A DNA stretch of 6,750 bases from an uncultured Eubacteriales bacterium (GTDB lineage Bacteria > Bacillota > Clostridia > TANB77 > CAG-508), in NCBI GenBank assembly GCA_902766085.1, contig CACXCH010000072.1, positions 1 through 6,750 on the forward strand, written 5' to 3'. Position 1 is the first letter of the stretch. Each line of letters opens with the position of its first letter. The notes beneath the pieces were generated by a model that saw nothing but the letters and a program-made list of their open reading frames with translations, did not search any database and was not told where the DNA came from. The position numbers and the translations under genes were made by a program. Shown here piece after piece: positions 1 through 5,921 of the stretch.

Positions 1-458
1 CCTATAAAAGTAATTTTTACATACCCGTTTCCAGACTTTGCATAATCTGTTGTTGGAGTTTCTGAAAAATTAGTGGTTGTAATTGTATTGGTTGAAGTAT
101 CAGTTGATGTTGTTACATTATATCCAGCCATATGCTTTGTATATGAACTATATGACAACAAACTAGAATTTCCAATATATCCAGAGCCTCCTCCTCCGCC
201 ATACATTCCATTAGCACCACCGCCGTAGTAGCCTCCGCCACCGCCACCGGATGCACTACTATTGGAATAACCTTGTCCAAATAGACCACAGACCGTTGTC
301 TTATTTCTTGCTCCACCAGATGTTTGTGTACCACCTGTTGCCCATCCATTTGAATTAATATCATTTCCAGCGTTAGTTTTTCCATCGCCACCTATGTAGC
401 CACCTCCAGAGCCACCATCACTTTTATTATATGGGGAATTATACACCATACCTCCTCC
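1..458 (-). pseudogene. 3' part of the glycine-rich surface protein, out of frame and cut by the window edge
   Basis: In the frame one base away from the 439-1071 gene, an uninterrupted 152-codon stretch runs from 458 to the window edge and continues the same domain: GGGMVYNSPYNKSDGGSGGGYIGG, split here as GGGMVYNSPY then NKSDGGSGGGYIGG, followed by SGGGGGGYYGGGANGMYGG, GGGSGYIGNSS and, near the edge, SGNGYVKITFI. The last element is the typical closing beta-strand of this family. Joined to residues 1-204 of the upstream part, this gives at least 356 residues with a complete-looking glycine-rich domain. Thr/Ser-rich sequence (about 36-110) precedes the final strand. The lack of stops and the intact glycine blocks mean the break is recent, an assembly error, or bypassed. 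An ATG at 449 with GGAGG-like sequence just before it could allow separate initiation, but the product would lack the membrane anchor. Another open frame across 113-391 is a shadow of this one. Confidence 0.72.
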
Positions 459-1071
459 GGCCTCCGCCAGCTACAATTAGAATTTTTGACACACTTCCAG
501 ACAATGTACTAAGAGTTCCACTTGTTAGTGCAACGTGAGTTGCTCCTCCTCCGCCACCACCAGCTCTTATTACATTACTATATGTTCCCTTGGTTCCATT
601 ACCTCCGCCATTATATCCACCATTTCCTGCTGTGCTTGTTGTTCCAGATACTCCTTCTCCTCCAACATTTACATATAATGTTTGGTTAGAAGTTAATTTT
701 ACTACTCCTTGTGAGTATCCTCCATATCCACCAACGTTTGTAACTCCAGAATTTGTAGAACTTCCTCCTGAAGCACCCCAAGCTTCAATTAAGTAATATC
801 CATTAACAGGAACAGACCATACTTGTTCACTTCCTGTATAATCAAATGTATATTTTCCATCTGTCCTCTCATTATATATTGTTCCCATATCTCCATTATA
901 GGAATCCTCTAACATTTTAAGCTCTGCTTGCTGCGATTTGTTTTTTAATACCATTGTAGTAAATATTGTACCTAAAATCATAAGCGTAAAAAATACAGTT
1001 ACAAAAACAACAACCGTTGCTGAACCATTTTCGTTATTTTTTAAAATCTCTTTTTTTACATTAGTTCTCAT
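439..1071 (-). CDS. membrane-anchored glycine-rich (ALK/LTK-like domain) protein, 5' part ended by a frameshift
   Basis: The 210-residue frame begins with a basic cytosolic stub (KKEILKNNENG, 6-16). A hydrophobic helix at about 18-41 follows, then a basic stop (KNK) and a short polar stalk. From about residue 74 it is a glycine-rich domain: EQVWSVPVNGYYLIEAWGASGG (82-103), TLYVNVGGEG (131-140), GGYNGGGNG (151-159), AGGGGGGATH (170-179) and ILIVAGGG (197-204). These are the landmarks of the bacterial glycine-rich family related to the ALK/LTK receptor domain. The last six residues (RRRYGV) do not fit. They come from an extra C on the minus strand at 459/460 that turns a GGN glycine run into CGG-AGG-AGG and reaches TAA at 441-439. 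With one base removed, the domain continues in the next frame to the window edge. Topology is predicted N-in/C-out, so a cell-surface role is inferred; no ligand or function can be given. Confidence 0.8.
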   Translation of the reverse strand: MRTNVKKEILKNNENGSATVVVFVTVFFTLMILGTIFTTMVLKNKSQQAELKMLEDSYNGDMGTIYNERTDGKYTFDYTGSEQVWSVPVNGYYLIEAWGASGGSSTNSGVTNVGGYGGYSQGVVKLTSNQTLYVNVGGEGVSGTTSTAGNGGYNGGGNGTKGTYSNVIRAGGGGGGATHVALTSGTLSTLSGSVSKILIVAGGGRRRYGV

Positions 1072-1078
1072 AATATTA

Positions 1079-1082
1079 CCTC
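1079..1082 (-). promoter_or_regulatory. ribosome-binding site of the glycine-rich protein gene
   Basis: GAGG (within AAAGAGGT) lies seven bases before the ATG at 1071 on the minus strand and supports that start. The rest of the 89 bases back to the tRNA terminator includes a perfect TTGACA (1112-1107) but no acceptable -10 at the right distance, so no promoter is called. Confidence 0.6.
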
Positions 1083-1160
1083 TTTGTAAAATTATTCCTT
1101 AGTTCTTGTCAAAATATTCATAGTTTATTTTATTCAAATTTTCTGATAATAATTTAACAT

Positions 1161-1197
1161 AATAAAGAGCAAATTGCAAGGCAATTTACTCTTTATT
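1161..1197 (-). terminator. rho-independent terminator of tRNA-Gln
   Basis: A 17-bp stem (1161-1177 with 1181-1197) closes a 3-base loop. On the minus-strand RNA the one imperfect pair is a U-G wobble; on the plus strand it would be a C-A mismatch, which favours a minus-strand function. The stem's 3' end runs into UUUAUUAUGUU. It sits 42 bases after the tRNA and separates it from the glycine-rich gene. The T-run on the plus-strand side could also let it work in reverse. Confidence 0.78.
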
Positions 1198-1238
1198 TTT
1201 ATCTTATTTTTTAAAATTAATTTCAGCTAAAATATGAC

Positions 1239-1313
1239 TGGTTGGGGTAGTAAGATTCGAACTTACGCATCGATGAGTCAGAGTCACCTGCCTTACCGCT
1301 TGGCTATACCCCA
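1239..1313 (-). tRNA. tRNA-Gln (anticodon CUG)
   Basis: A complete 75-base cloverleaf reads on the minus strand: acceptor TGGGGTA (1313-1307) paired with TACCCCA (1249-1243), D-arm with GCC/GGC and an AAGCGGTAA loop, anticodon stem GGTGA/TCATC with loop CTCTGAC (anticodon CTG at 1281-1279), five-base variable loop, T-arm GTAAG-TTCGAAT-CTTAC, discriminator A, and an encoded CCA (1241-1239). The CUG anticodon reads CAG, the less used Gln codon in an AT-rich genome, so a UUG isoacceptor must exist elsewhere. The UGGGGUA acceptor and the GCCAAGCGGU D-arm are typical of bacterial tRNA-Gln. It has its own promoter upstream and a hairpin terminator 42 bases downstream. Confidence 0.96.
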
Positions 1314-1327
1314 ATTTCATATTTTCT

Positions 1328-1355
1328 ATTATAACATCTTTTTTAAATTTTTCAA
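1328..1355 (-). promoter_or_regulatory. sigma-A promoter of the tRNA-Gln gene
   Basis: On the minus strand: -35 TTGAAA (1355-1350), 16-base spacer, -10 TATAAT (1333-1328), preceded by TG one base away to give an extended -10 (TGTTATAAT). The -10 ends 14 bases before the mature tRNA 5' end at 1313, so transcription would start a few bases upstream of the tRNA. It lies in the 92-base gap after the sipL stop. It is the best promoter in the window. Confidence 0.8.
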
Positions 1356-1405
1356 CCATATTCATATATTTTTTTGTAAATGTAAATCCTACATAAAATT
1401 ATACA

Positions 1406-2923
1406 TCATCTTGTTATAAACAATTGCATCCCTGGAGTTATTTTTTCATCTGTTAAATCATTTACTTTACATATTGAGTCTTTCGTTGAATTAAATTTTT
1501 TTGCTATTGCCCATAAGTTGTCATTTTCCCTCGTGTAGTAAATAATCATATTAAATCTTTGAACAGGTTTGTTTTCATCTTCTTCTACCTTGTCAATTAA
1601 GCTAACATTCGAAATAGTACTTGAGTTTACTGTGAACATAATATCTAATTTTAATTCAATCTCTCCTCCAGGCATAAAGTTATAGTTTTCATTTGCTACG
1701 CTATAACTTACAGATAAACTAGAATCATTGCTTATGCTTTTTCCATTTACATTATAGTTGAAAGGAATAGATATAGTTTTCGTGGCAACTCCTGTAAATT
1801 CTGCAGTAGAATGTGTAACAATAAATTCTATGTTTCCGCTTAAAGATGCTGCCCCTGTTATAGCTTTTTTATCGAGTAGCACTACATTAACATCAATATC
1901 ATATATTTTCTCATTCCCAATGTCTAAATTTTCCCTTTGATTAACATTGTATGTCCCTGTAAAAGTTGATTTATTTTGAATCAAATTTACATTTTTTTGA
2001 GTAAACTTTAAATTTCTACTTGGACTATATAGGTCTCTAATAACATTAATTTCCTTGCTAGAATAAGCAATAACTTGCATTCCTATCTCAATATCTACAG
2101 AAACATTTTTATCCTCACTACCATTTGGCTTAACTAGCATATTTCTTATTTCCACATTTGGATCGCATATTGTATCATCTTTAACATCTTGCATATCAAC
2201 AAATCCCATTACAGGAAAAACTTTTTTAATTTGGCTTATCCTGCCATCTTCATTAGAATAAAGCATTTTGAAATTTACATCTGCTTTTATTAAAATTTTA
2301 TTTACACTTATTTTAGTTTCTATATTAATAATATTTGCATTTACTTTCAAAATTTCAGCAAGATTATCAGAACTATCGATAGATACCTTTTCATTCACGC
2401 TTGCCTTTGTAGTAGCCATTCCTAAAACATTATTTACAGTAAAACTTTTTTCTAATTTTTGTATATCATCAAGTTTTACATTATTAACAAATTCAATGTT
2501 TGAAGAAGTAAATAATTTTATATCAAAATTTAAATTAGCCTTTAAATTAATTTTTCTTTCATTAATAATTTGGCATTTAATACTTTGAAGATTTACTTTT
2601 GTATTTTCAAGCATCCCAGAAGTGGCATTTTCTATCACAAAAATTTGAGAAAAATCCATCGTATGATTGATGCTCCTTACAACATTTGTACCATTCTCAC
2701 TTGCAGTATACATTACGTAAGCCATTACACAACCATCAATTCTTATTTTTCCCTCTCCCACCTCTTTTTTGTAAACATTAACAATTCCTGATGTACCGGC
2801 AATTTCAATAATATCAGGCTTTACATCAGGAACAATACAATCAGATTCAATATTAACATTTTCACTCTTATTTGCAATTACCTGATTTATATTAATTTTT
2901 CCATTTTCAGTTTCTATACTCAT
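1406..2923 (-). CDS. sipL: SipL-type SPOCS (DUF3794)/LysM spore-coat morphogenesis protein
   Basis: This 505-residue protein has the architecture of clostridial SipL (about 520 residues in C. difficile), which binds the ATPase SpoIVA and anchors the spore-coat basement layer around the forespore, doing the job of SpoVID in Bacillus. The first SPOCS/DUF3794-type block, about 25-110, carries the typical CIVPDVKPDIIEIAGTSG at 29-46. A second lies at about 170-250, and a weaker beta-rich block spans about 330-430. An acidic linker near 446-452 (VEEDENK) leads to a C-terminal LysM at about 459-505, with YYTRENDNLWAIAKKFNS and the closing KITPGMQLFITR. Trp471 sits where, from memory, a LysM tryptophan is critical for SpoIVA binding in C. 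difficile. There is no signal peptide or membrane helix, as expected for a mother-cell cytosolic protein. Other DUF3794/LysM proteins exist, so SipL identity rests on the C-terminal LysM, the length and the domain order. Sigma-E control is known for C. difficile sipL, but I cannot see a clear sigma-E promoter here. Confidence 0.87.
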   Translation of the reverse strand: MSIETENGKININQVIANKSENVNIESDCIVPDVKPDIIEIAGTSGIVNVYKKEVGEGKIRIDGCVMAYVMYTASENGTNVVRSINHTMDFSQIFVIENATSGMLENTKVNLQSIKCQIINERKINLKANLNFDIKLFTSSNIEFVNNVKLDDIQKLEKSFTVNNVLGMATTKASVNEKVSIDSSDNLAEILKVNANIINIETKISVNKILIKADVNFKMLYSNEDGRISQIKKVFPVMGFVDMQDVKDDTICDPNVEIRNMLVKPNGSEDKNVSVDIEIGMQVIAYSSKEINVIRDLYSPSRNLKFTQKNVNLIQNKSTFTGTYNVNQRENLDIGNEKIYDIDVNVVLLDKKAITGAASLSGNIEFIVTHSTAEFTGVATKTISIPFNYNVNGKSISNDSSLSVSYSVANENYNFMPGGEIELKLDIMFTVNSSTISNVSLIDKVEEDENKPVQRFNMIIYYTRENDNLWAIAKKFNSTKDSICKVNDLTDEKITPGMQLFITR

Positions 2924-2931
2924 ATAAAAAT

Positions 2932-2938
2932 TCCTCCC
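2932..2938 (-). promoter_or_regulatory. sipL ribosome-binding site
   Basis: GGGAGGA on the minus strand, eight bases before the ATG at 2923. It is strong, fixes the sipL start, and abuts the AT-rich inverted repeat at 2938-2960. Confidence 0.8.
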
Positions 2939-2960
2939 ATATTTTTTAGTAAAAAATATG
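2938..2960 (-). repeat. perfect 10-bp inverted repeat in the sipL leader
   Basis: CATATTTTTT (2938-2947), a 3-base spacer, then AAAAAATATG (2951-2960). The inverted repeat ends at the first base of the sipL Shine-Dalgarno (GGGAGGA, 2932-2938). As RNA it would form a short AU stem beside the ribosome-binding site; as DNA it could be an operator. The rest of the 156-base nth-sipL gap is AT-rich with no clear sigma-A or sporulation-sigma promoter that I can defend. Confidence 0.5.
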
Positions 2961-3079
2961 CAAGGAATACTAATTTTATTACAAAATATACAAATTCATA
3001 GTACCTAATTGCTTTATTAATTTATATATACTCAAAAAGTTTTCGTTTATTTTTGAATTTAGAACTTCTCAAAACAAGT

Positions 3080-3718
3080 TTATTTTTTACTATTGTAGTA
3101 AAATTTGCAATATGAATTAATAACACAATCTTCGCATCTAGGTTTTTGTGCTCTACAAATTTTTCTTCCGTGATCAATAAATAAATGATTTACATATTTC
3201 CAATATTTCTTTGGAATTATTTTTAATAAATCTTGTTCTACTTTTTCTGGTTCTTGTTCACTTGAAAAGCCTATTTTATTTGATAAGCGTTTGCAATGTG
3301 TGTCTACAGCAATTCCTTTAGGATTGTCAAAAGCATCACACATTATTACATTTGCTGTTTTCCTTCCTACTCCTGGAATTGTTTGTAATAATTCAATGTC
3401 CTCTGGTACTTGTCCATTAAAATCTTTAACTATTTTTTGCCCAGCAAGTTTTAGATTTTTTGCTTTATTATGGTAGAATCCACAAGGCTTTATAATTTTT
3501 TCTATTTCTTTGATATCTGCATTTGCAAAATCTTCTGGGGTATCATACTTCTTAAATAATTCTTTTGTAACGATATTAACTCTTTCATCTGTACATTGTG
3601 CTGACAAACAAACTGCTACAAGCAGTTCAAAGCTATTCTTGCTTTCAAGAGATCCTTTCGATTCTGGATATTCTTTTTGCAGTGTTTCAATAATCTTTGT
3701 TACATCTTCTTTTTTCAT
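3080..3718 (-). CDS. nth: endonuclease III (base-excision DNA glycosylase/AP lyase)
   Basis: At 212 residues this matches the usual length of bacterial Nth. The enzyme removes oxidised pyrimidines such as thymine glycol and cleaves the abasic strand by beta-elimination, in base-excision repair. Visible signatures: SAQCTDERVN at 39-48, the helix-hairpin-helix LQTIPGVGRKTANVI at 111-125 with catalytic Lys120 (the same number as in E. coli), and AVDTH at 137-141 with catalytic Asp139. The C-terminal 4Fe-4S ligands are Cys188, Cys195, Cys198 and Cys204, in the canonical C-x6-C-x2-C-x5-C spacing. All key residues are intact, so the enzyme should be active. It starts at an ATG behind AAGGAG. It lies between a hairpin after prkC and sipL, both more than 100 bases away, so it may be its own unit; no clear terminator follows it. 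Confidence 0.97.
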   Translation of the reverse strand: MKKEDVTKIIETLQKEYPESKGSLESKNSFELLVAVCLSAQCTDERVNIVTKELFKKYDTPEDFANADIKEIEKIIKPCGFYHNKAKNLKLAGQKIVKDFNGQVPEDIELLQTIPGVGRKTANVIMCDAFDNPKGIAVDTHCKRLSNKIGFSSEQEPEKVEQDLLKIIPKKYWKYVNHLFIDHGRKICRAQKPRCEDCVINSYCKFYYNSKK

Positions 3719-3724
3719 CTACTA

Positions 3725-3730
3725 CTCCTT
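3725..3730 (-). promoter_or_regulatory. nth ribosome-binding site
   Basis: AAGGAG lies six bases before the ATG at 3718 on the minus strand, which confirms this start. Between it and the prkC hairpin, about 80 AT-rich bases hold no gene and no convincing promoter pair. Confidence 0.75.
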
Positions 3731-3813
3731 ATTTTTCTTTTATAAAATCTACTTGTTTTTATTTATCTTTTAAAGCCCAGTAAAAAAGTTTTGTATGACT
3801 TTCCTATTATATT

Positions 3814-3848
3814 AATATAACACGCTTTTAACTAAAGCGTGTTATATT
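3814..3848 (-). terminator. hairpin terminator after prkC
   Basis: Perfect 15-bp inverted repeat (3814-3828 with 3834-3848, core AACACGCTTT/AAAGCGTGTT) around a 5-base loop, starting right after the prkC stop. On the minus strand the following bases are AT-rich (TTAATATAAT) rather than a clean U-run, so termination strength is uncertain. It most likely ends the rlmN-prpC-prkC transcript and may also shield its 3' end. Confidence 0.6.
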
Positions 3849-3849
3849 T

Positions 3850-5832
3850 TTATTTATTTAATGTTCCATCCATTACAATACTATTTTCATTGTATTCATC
3901 AAGATTAACACTGCTTTGTGGGTCTATTGTCATATTATCTCCACTTGCTGTAATTGTAACTGTACCACTTCCCGTAATTTCTCCTAAAGTAATTGTTTGT
4001 GTTTCCTTAGTTAAATCAACTGTAATTTCATTTGAAATTTGTTGTTGTCCATTTACTACAACTTTTACGGTTACTTTTCTCTCTGTACTTTCTGATGTTG
4101 TATTCTCATTTTTTGAAACAAGTAAAGATTTTGCTATTTTCAAGTTAAGCTTTAATGTTACTTTACTCTTTTTAGTTTCAATTTTATTTACTACTAAATT
4201 AATTGTTGTATCCTCTGCTACCTCTGCTCCTTGCTCAACACTCTGAGAAATAACTTCTCCATCAGTTTTGTCCTCATGACTTTCATAAGTAACACTTGAC
4301 TTTAATTTTGCATTACTTAATGTAGCTTTTGCAGTACCTTCTGCCATTCCAACAACGGTTGGTACAGTTGTTTTAGCTACTCCTGAACTTACGTGTACCG
4401 TAACTTTATCTCCAGATTTTACCATTGTTCCAGCCTTAGTATCTTGGCTTATTACTTTTCCGGCATCTACTTTTGCATTTGTTTCATTTTCTTCATTTAG
4501 AGTTATTCCAATCTTTGTAGCTTCATCTCTTACATCTTCTATATTTTTTCCCGTAAAGTCAGGAAGTTCACTAGTTTCAGGTCCTGTGCTAACAACAACT
4601 GAAATTGTTGTTCCTTTCTTTATTTTTGTATTTTCTGCAAATGCTGGGTCTTGAGAAATAATCTTTCCCTCCTCTACGTCACTACTTGCAACTTCTTCAG
4701 AAACTTGAATTGATAGTCCAGAACTTTCTACAGTATTTTTAGCATCATCATAGGTTTGCCCTACAAGATTTGGTAGCTCAACTTTTTTGGTTATTCCACC
4801 ATCTAATATTATTTTTGTTGTTAAAAATACAATTAAAAATAATGCGACAAAACCAATTAATATCATTGGCACTTTTGCCTTAGGATGCTTTGCAAAGAAC
4901 CCTTTTTTGTTGTTATCCTTCTTTGAGCCGTCATCCTTAATTGCTTTCATAACTTTTGTATATCCACCATCAGCATTTTCAATTACTACAAAGTCGCCAT
5001 CAGGGTCTTTTAGTGCTTTACTTAAATCAGCTATCATATCATCAGCAGTTTGGTATCTTTCTAATGGGTCTTTTTGCATTGCTTTCATAACAATGTCATT
5101 AACTGCTTGTGGAATCTCTTTGTTTATTTCTTTAGGTTCTACTGGATCTTCTTGCATGTGTTTCAACGCAACTGATACTGCTGTATCTGCATCAAATGGA
5201 ACTTTTCCAGTTAACATTTCATACATAACCACACCAAGTGAGTATATATCTGATTTTGCATCAGTTATGCCTCCCTTAGCCTGTTCAGGTGAAAAATAAT
5301 GAACAGAACCAATTGTTGTTCCAAATGCTGTAATTGTTGAATTTGAAACTGCTTTTGCAATTCCAAAATCAGCAACTTTTGCTACTCCATCTTCAGTAAT
5401 TATTATATTATGTGGCTTTATATCTCTATGAACAATTCCGTTTTTATGTGCTTCTGATAATGCAGATGCAATTTGAATTGCTATGTTTACTGACCATTTC
5501 CATGAAAGAGGCCCTTCTTTGTTAATAATCTCTTTCAATGTTTTTCCCTTAACCAGTTCCATAACAATATAGTATAAATTTGTATCTTCTTCGTGTCCAA
5601 CATCATAAATTGAAACTATGTTAGCATCTGATAAACTTGCTGCAGATTGCGCTTCAGTATTAAATCTCTTTATGAAATCAGAATCAGTAGTAAATTCATC
5701 TTTTAAAATTTTTACAGCTACATACCTATTAAGCACGTGATCTTTTGCTTTATAAACCTTAGCCATTCCGCCATTGCCAACTTCTTCAAGAATCTCATAC
5801 CTATTACCAATTATTTTCCCAATTAAATTCAT
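3850..5832 (-). CDS. prkC: PASTA-domain Ser/Thr protein kinase PrkC (Stk1/PknB family)
   Basis: This is a 660-residue single-pass membrane kinase. Its outer PASTA repeats are known in the family to sense muropeptides or lipid II, and its cytosolic domain phosphorylates division, cell-wall and translation proteins. Kinase domain, about residues 11-273: glycine loop GNGGMAKVY (19-27), VAVK with ATP-anchoring Lys41, helix-C Glu60, HRDIKPHN with catalytic Asp137, DFG at 155-157, a Thr-rich activation loop with TTIG at 172-175, and SPE at 181-183. A charged linker leads to one transmembrane helix at about 321-343. Three PASTA repeats follow at about 351-416, 421-483 and 487-548, beginning VELPNLVG, SELPDFTG and TTVPTVVG. 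About 105 further residues (about 555-660) are beta-rich with many Thr and Val and are not PASTA-like. The ATG at 5832 is chosen on Shine-Dalgarno and homology grounds; an in-frame TTG at 5892 would add 20 residues. A hairpin follows the stop within two bases. Many Firmicutes place rsgA and rpe next; here nth follows instead. Confidence 0.96.
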   Translation of the reverse strand: MNLIGKIIGNRYEILEEVGNGGMAKVYKAKDHVLNRYVAVKILKDEFTTDSDFIKRFNTEAQSAASLSDANIVSIYDVGHEEDTNLYYIVMELVKGKTLKEIINKEGPLSWKWSVNIAIQIASALSEAHKNGIVHRDIKPHNIIITEDGVAKVADFGIAKAVSNSTITAFGTTIGSVHYFSPEQAKGGITDAKSDIYSLGVVMYEMLTGKVPFDADTAVSVALKHMQEDPVEPKEINKEIPQAVNDIVMKAMQKDPLERYQTADDMIADLSKALKDPDGDFVVIENADGGYTKVMKAIKDDGSKKDNNKKGFFAKHPKAKVPMILIGFVALFLIVFLTTKIILDGGITKKVELPNLVGQTYDDAKNTVESSGLSIQVSEEVASSDVEEGKIISQDPAFAENTKIKKGTTISVVVSTGPETSELPDFTGKNIEDVRDEATKIGITLNEENETNAKVDAGKVISQDTKAGTMVKSGDKVTVHVSSGVAKTTVPTVVGMAEGTAKATLSNAKLKSSVTYESHEDKTDGEVISQSVEQGAEVAEDTTINLVVNKIETKKSKVTLKLNLKIAKSLLVSKNENTTSESTERKVTVKVVVNGQQQISNEITVDLTKETQTITLGEITGSGTVTITASGDNMTIDPQSSVNLDEYNENSIVMDGTLNK

Positions 5833-5839
5833 ATTTAAT

Positions 5840-5845
5840 CCCTTT
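5840..5845 (-). promoter_or_regulatory. ribosome-binding site that sets the prkC start
   Basis: AAAGGG on the minus strand sits seven bases before the ATG at 5832-5830. It decides between this start and an in-frame TTG at 5892, which has only AT-rich sequence before it and no Shine-Dalgarno. The residues added by the TTG start have no kinase homology, while the ATG start gives the usual short N-terminus leading straight into the kinase fold. Confidence 0.7.
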
Positions 5846-5921
5846 CTTGGTTTAATATATTGCAATAATTTTATGTTTTTTACAAATACCAAAAAATAAT
5901 TTTTATCATTTAAGTATATTT

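Noticed and set aside
182..260. GGN tracts as a tandem repeat array or G-quadruplex cluster
   Set aside because: They are in-frame glycine codons with varied third bases and runs of only two Gs; coding explains them fully.
113..391. 92-codon open frame on the minus strand
   Set aside because: It overlaps the glycine-rich downstream frame one base out of register, has Met-Glu-Ala runs produced by shifted GGN codons, and lacks a ribosome-binding site.
1084..1112. Perfect TTGACA (1112-1107, minus strand) upstream of the glycine-rich gene as a -35 box
   Set aside because: The hexamer 17 bases downstream is TTACAA, which matches the -10 consensus poorly, and transcription would begin at the ribosome-binding site.
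2930..3000. Sigma-E-like promoter for sipL (GCATATTTT with an upstream ATA box)
   Set aside because: AT-rich sequence gives many partial matches and none has both boxes at proper spacing; GCATATT is also part of the inverted repeat.
3061..3082. Hairpin AACTT...AAGTT after nth as a terminator
   Set aside because: Only five AT-rich pairs with an 8-base loop and no U-run; too weak to call.
3806..3834. TATAAT (3811-3806, minus strand) as the nth promoter
   Set aside because: At 16-18 base spacing the upstream hexamers (AGTTAA, TAGTTA, TTAGTT) are not -35-like, and the region is the arm of the prkC hairpin.
4787..5299. 170-codon open frame on the plus strand inside prkC
   Set aside because: Antisense shadow of the kinase domain and transmembrane region, with no family motif and no ribosome-binding site. 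The other plus-strand frames (590-796, 1234-1419, 1758-1940, 2268-2791, 3291-3773, 3839-4246) are rejected for the same reason; the one at 1234 reads through the tRNA.
5858..5867. TATTGCAATA palindrome between prpC and prkC as an operator
   Set aside because: Only ten bases, not extendable, not repeated elsewhere in the window; expected by chance in such DNA.
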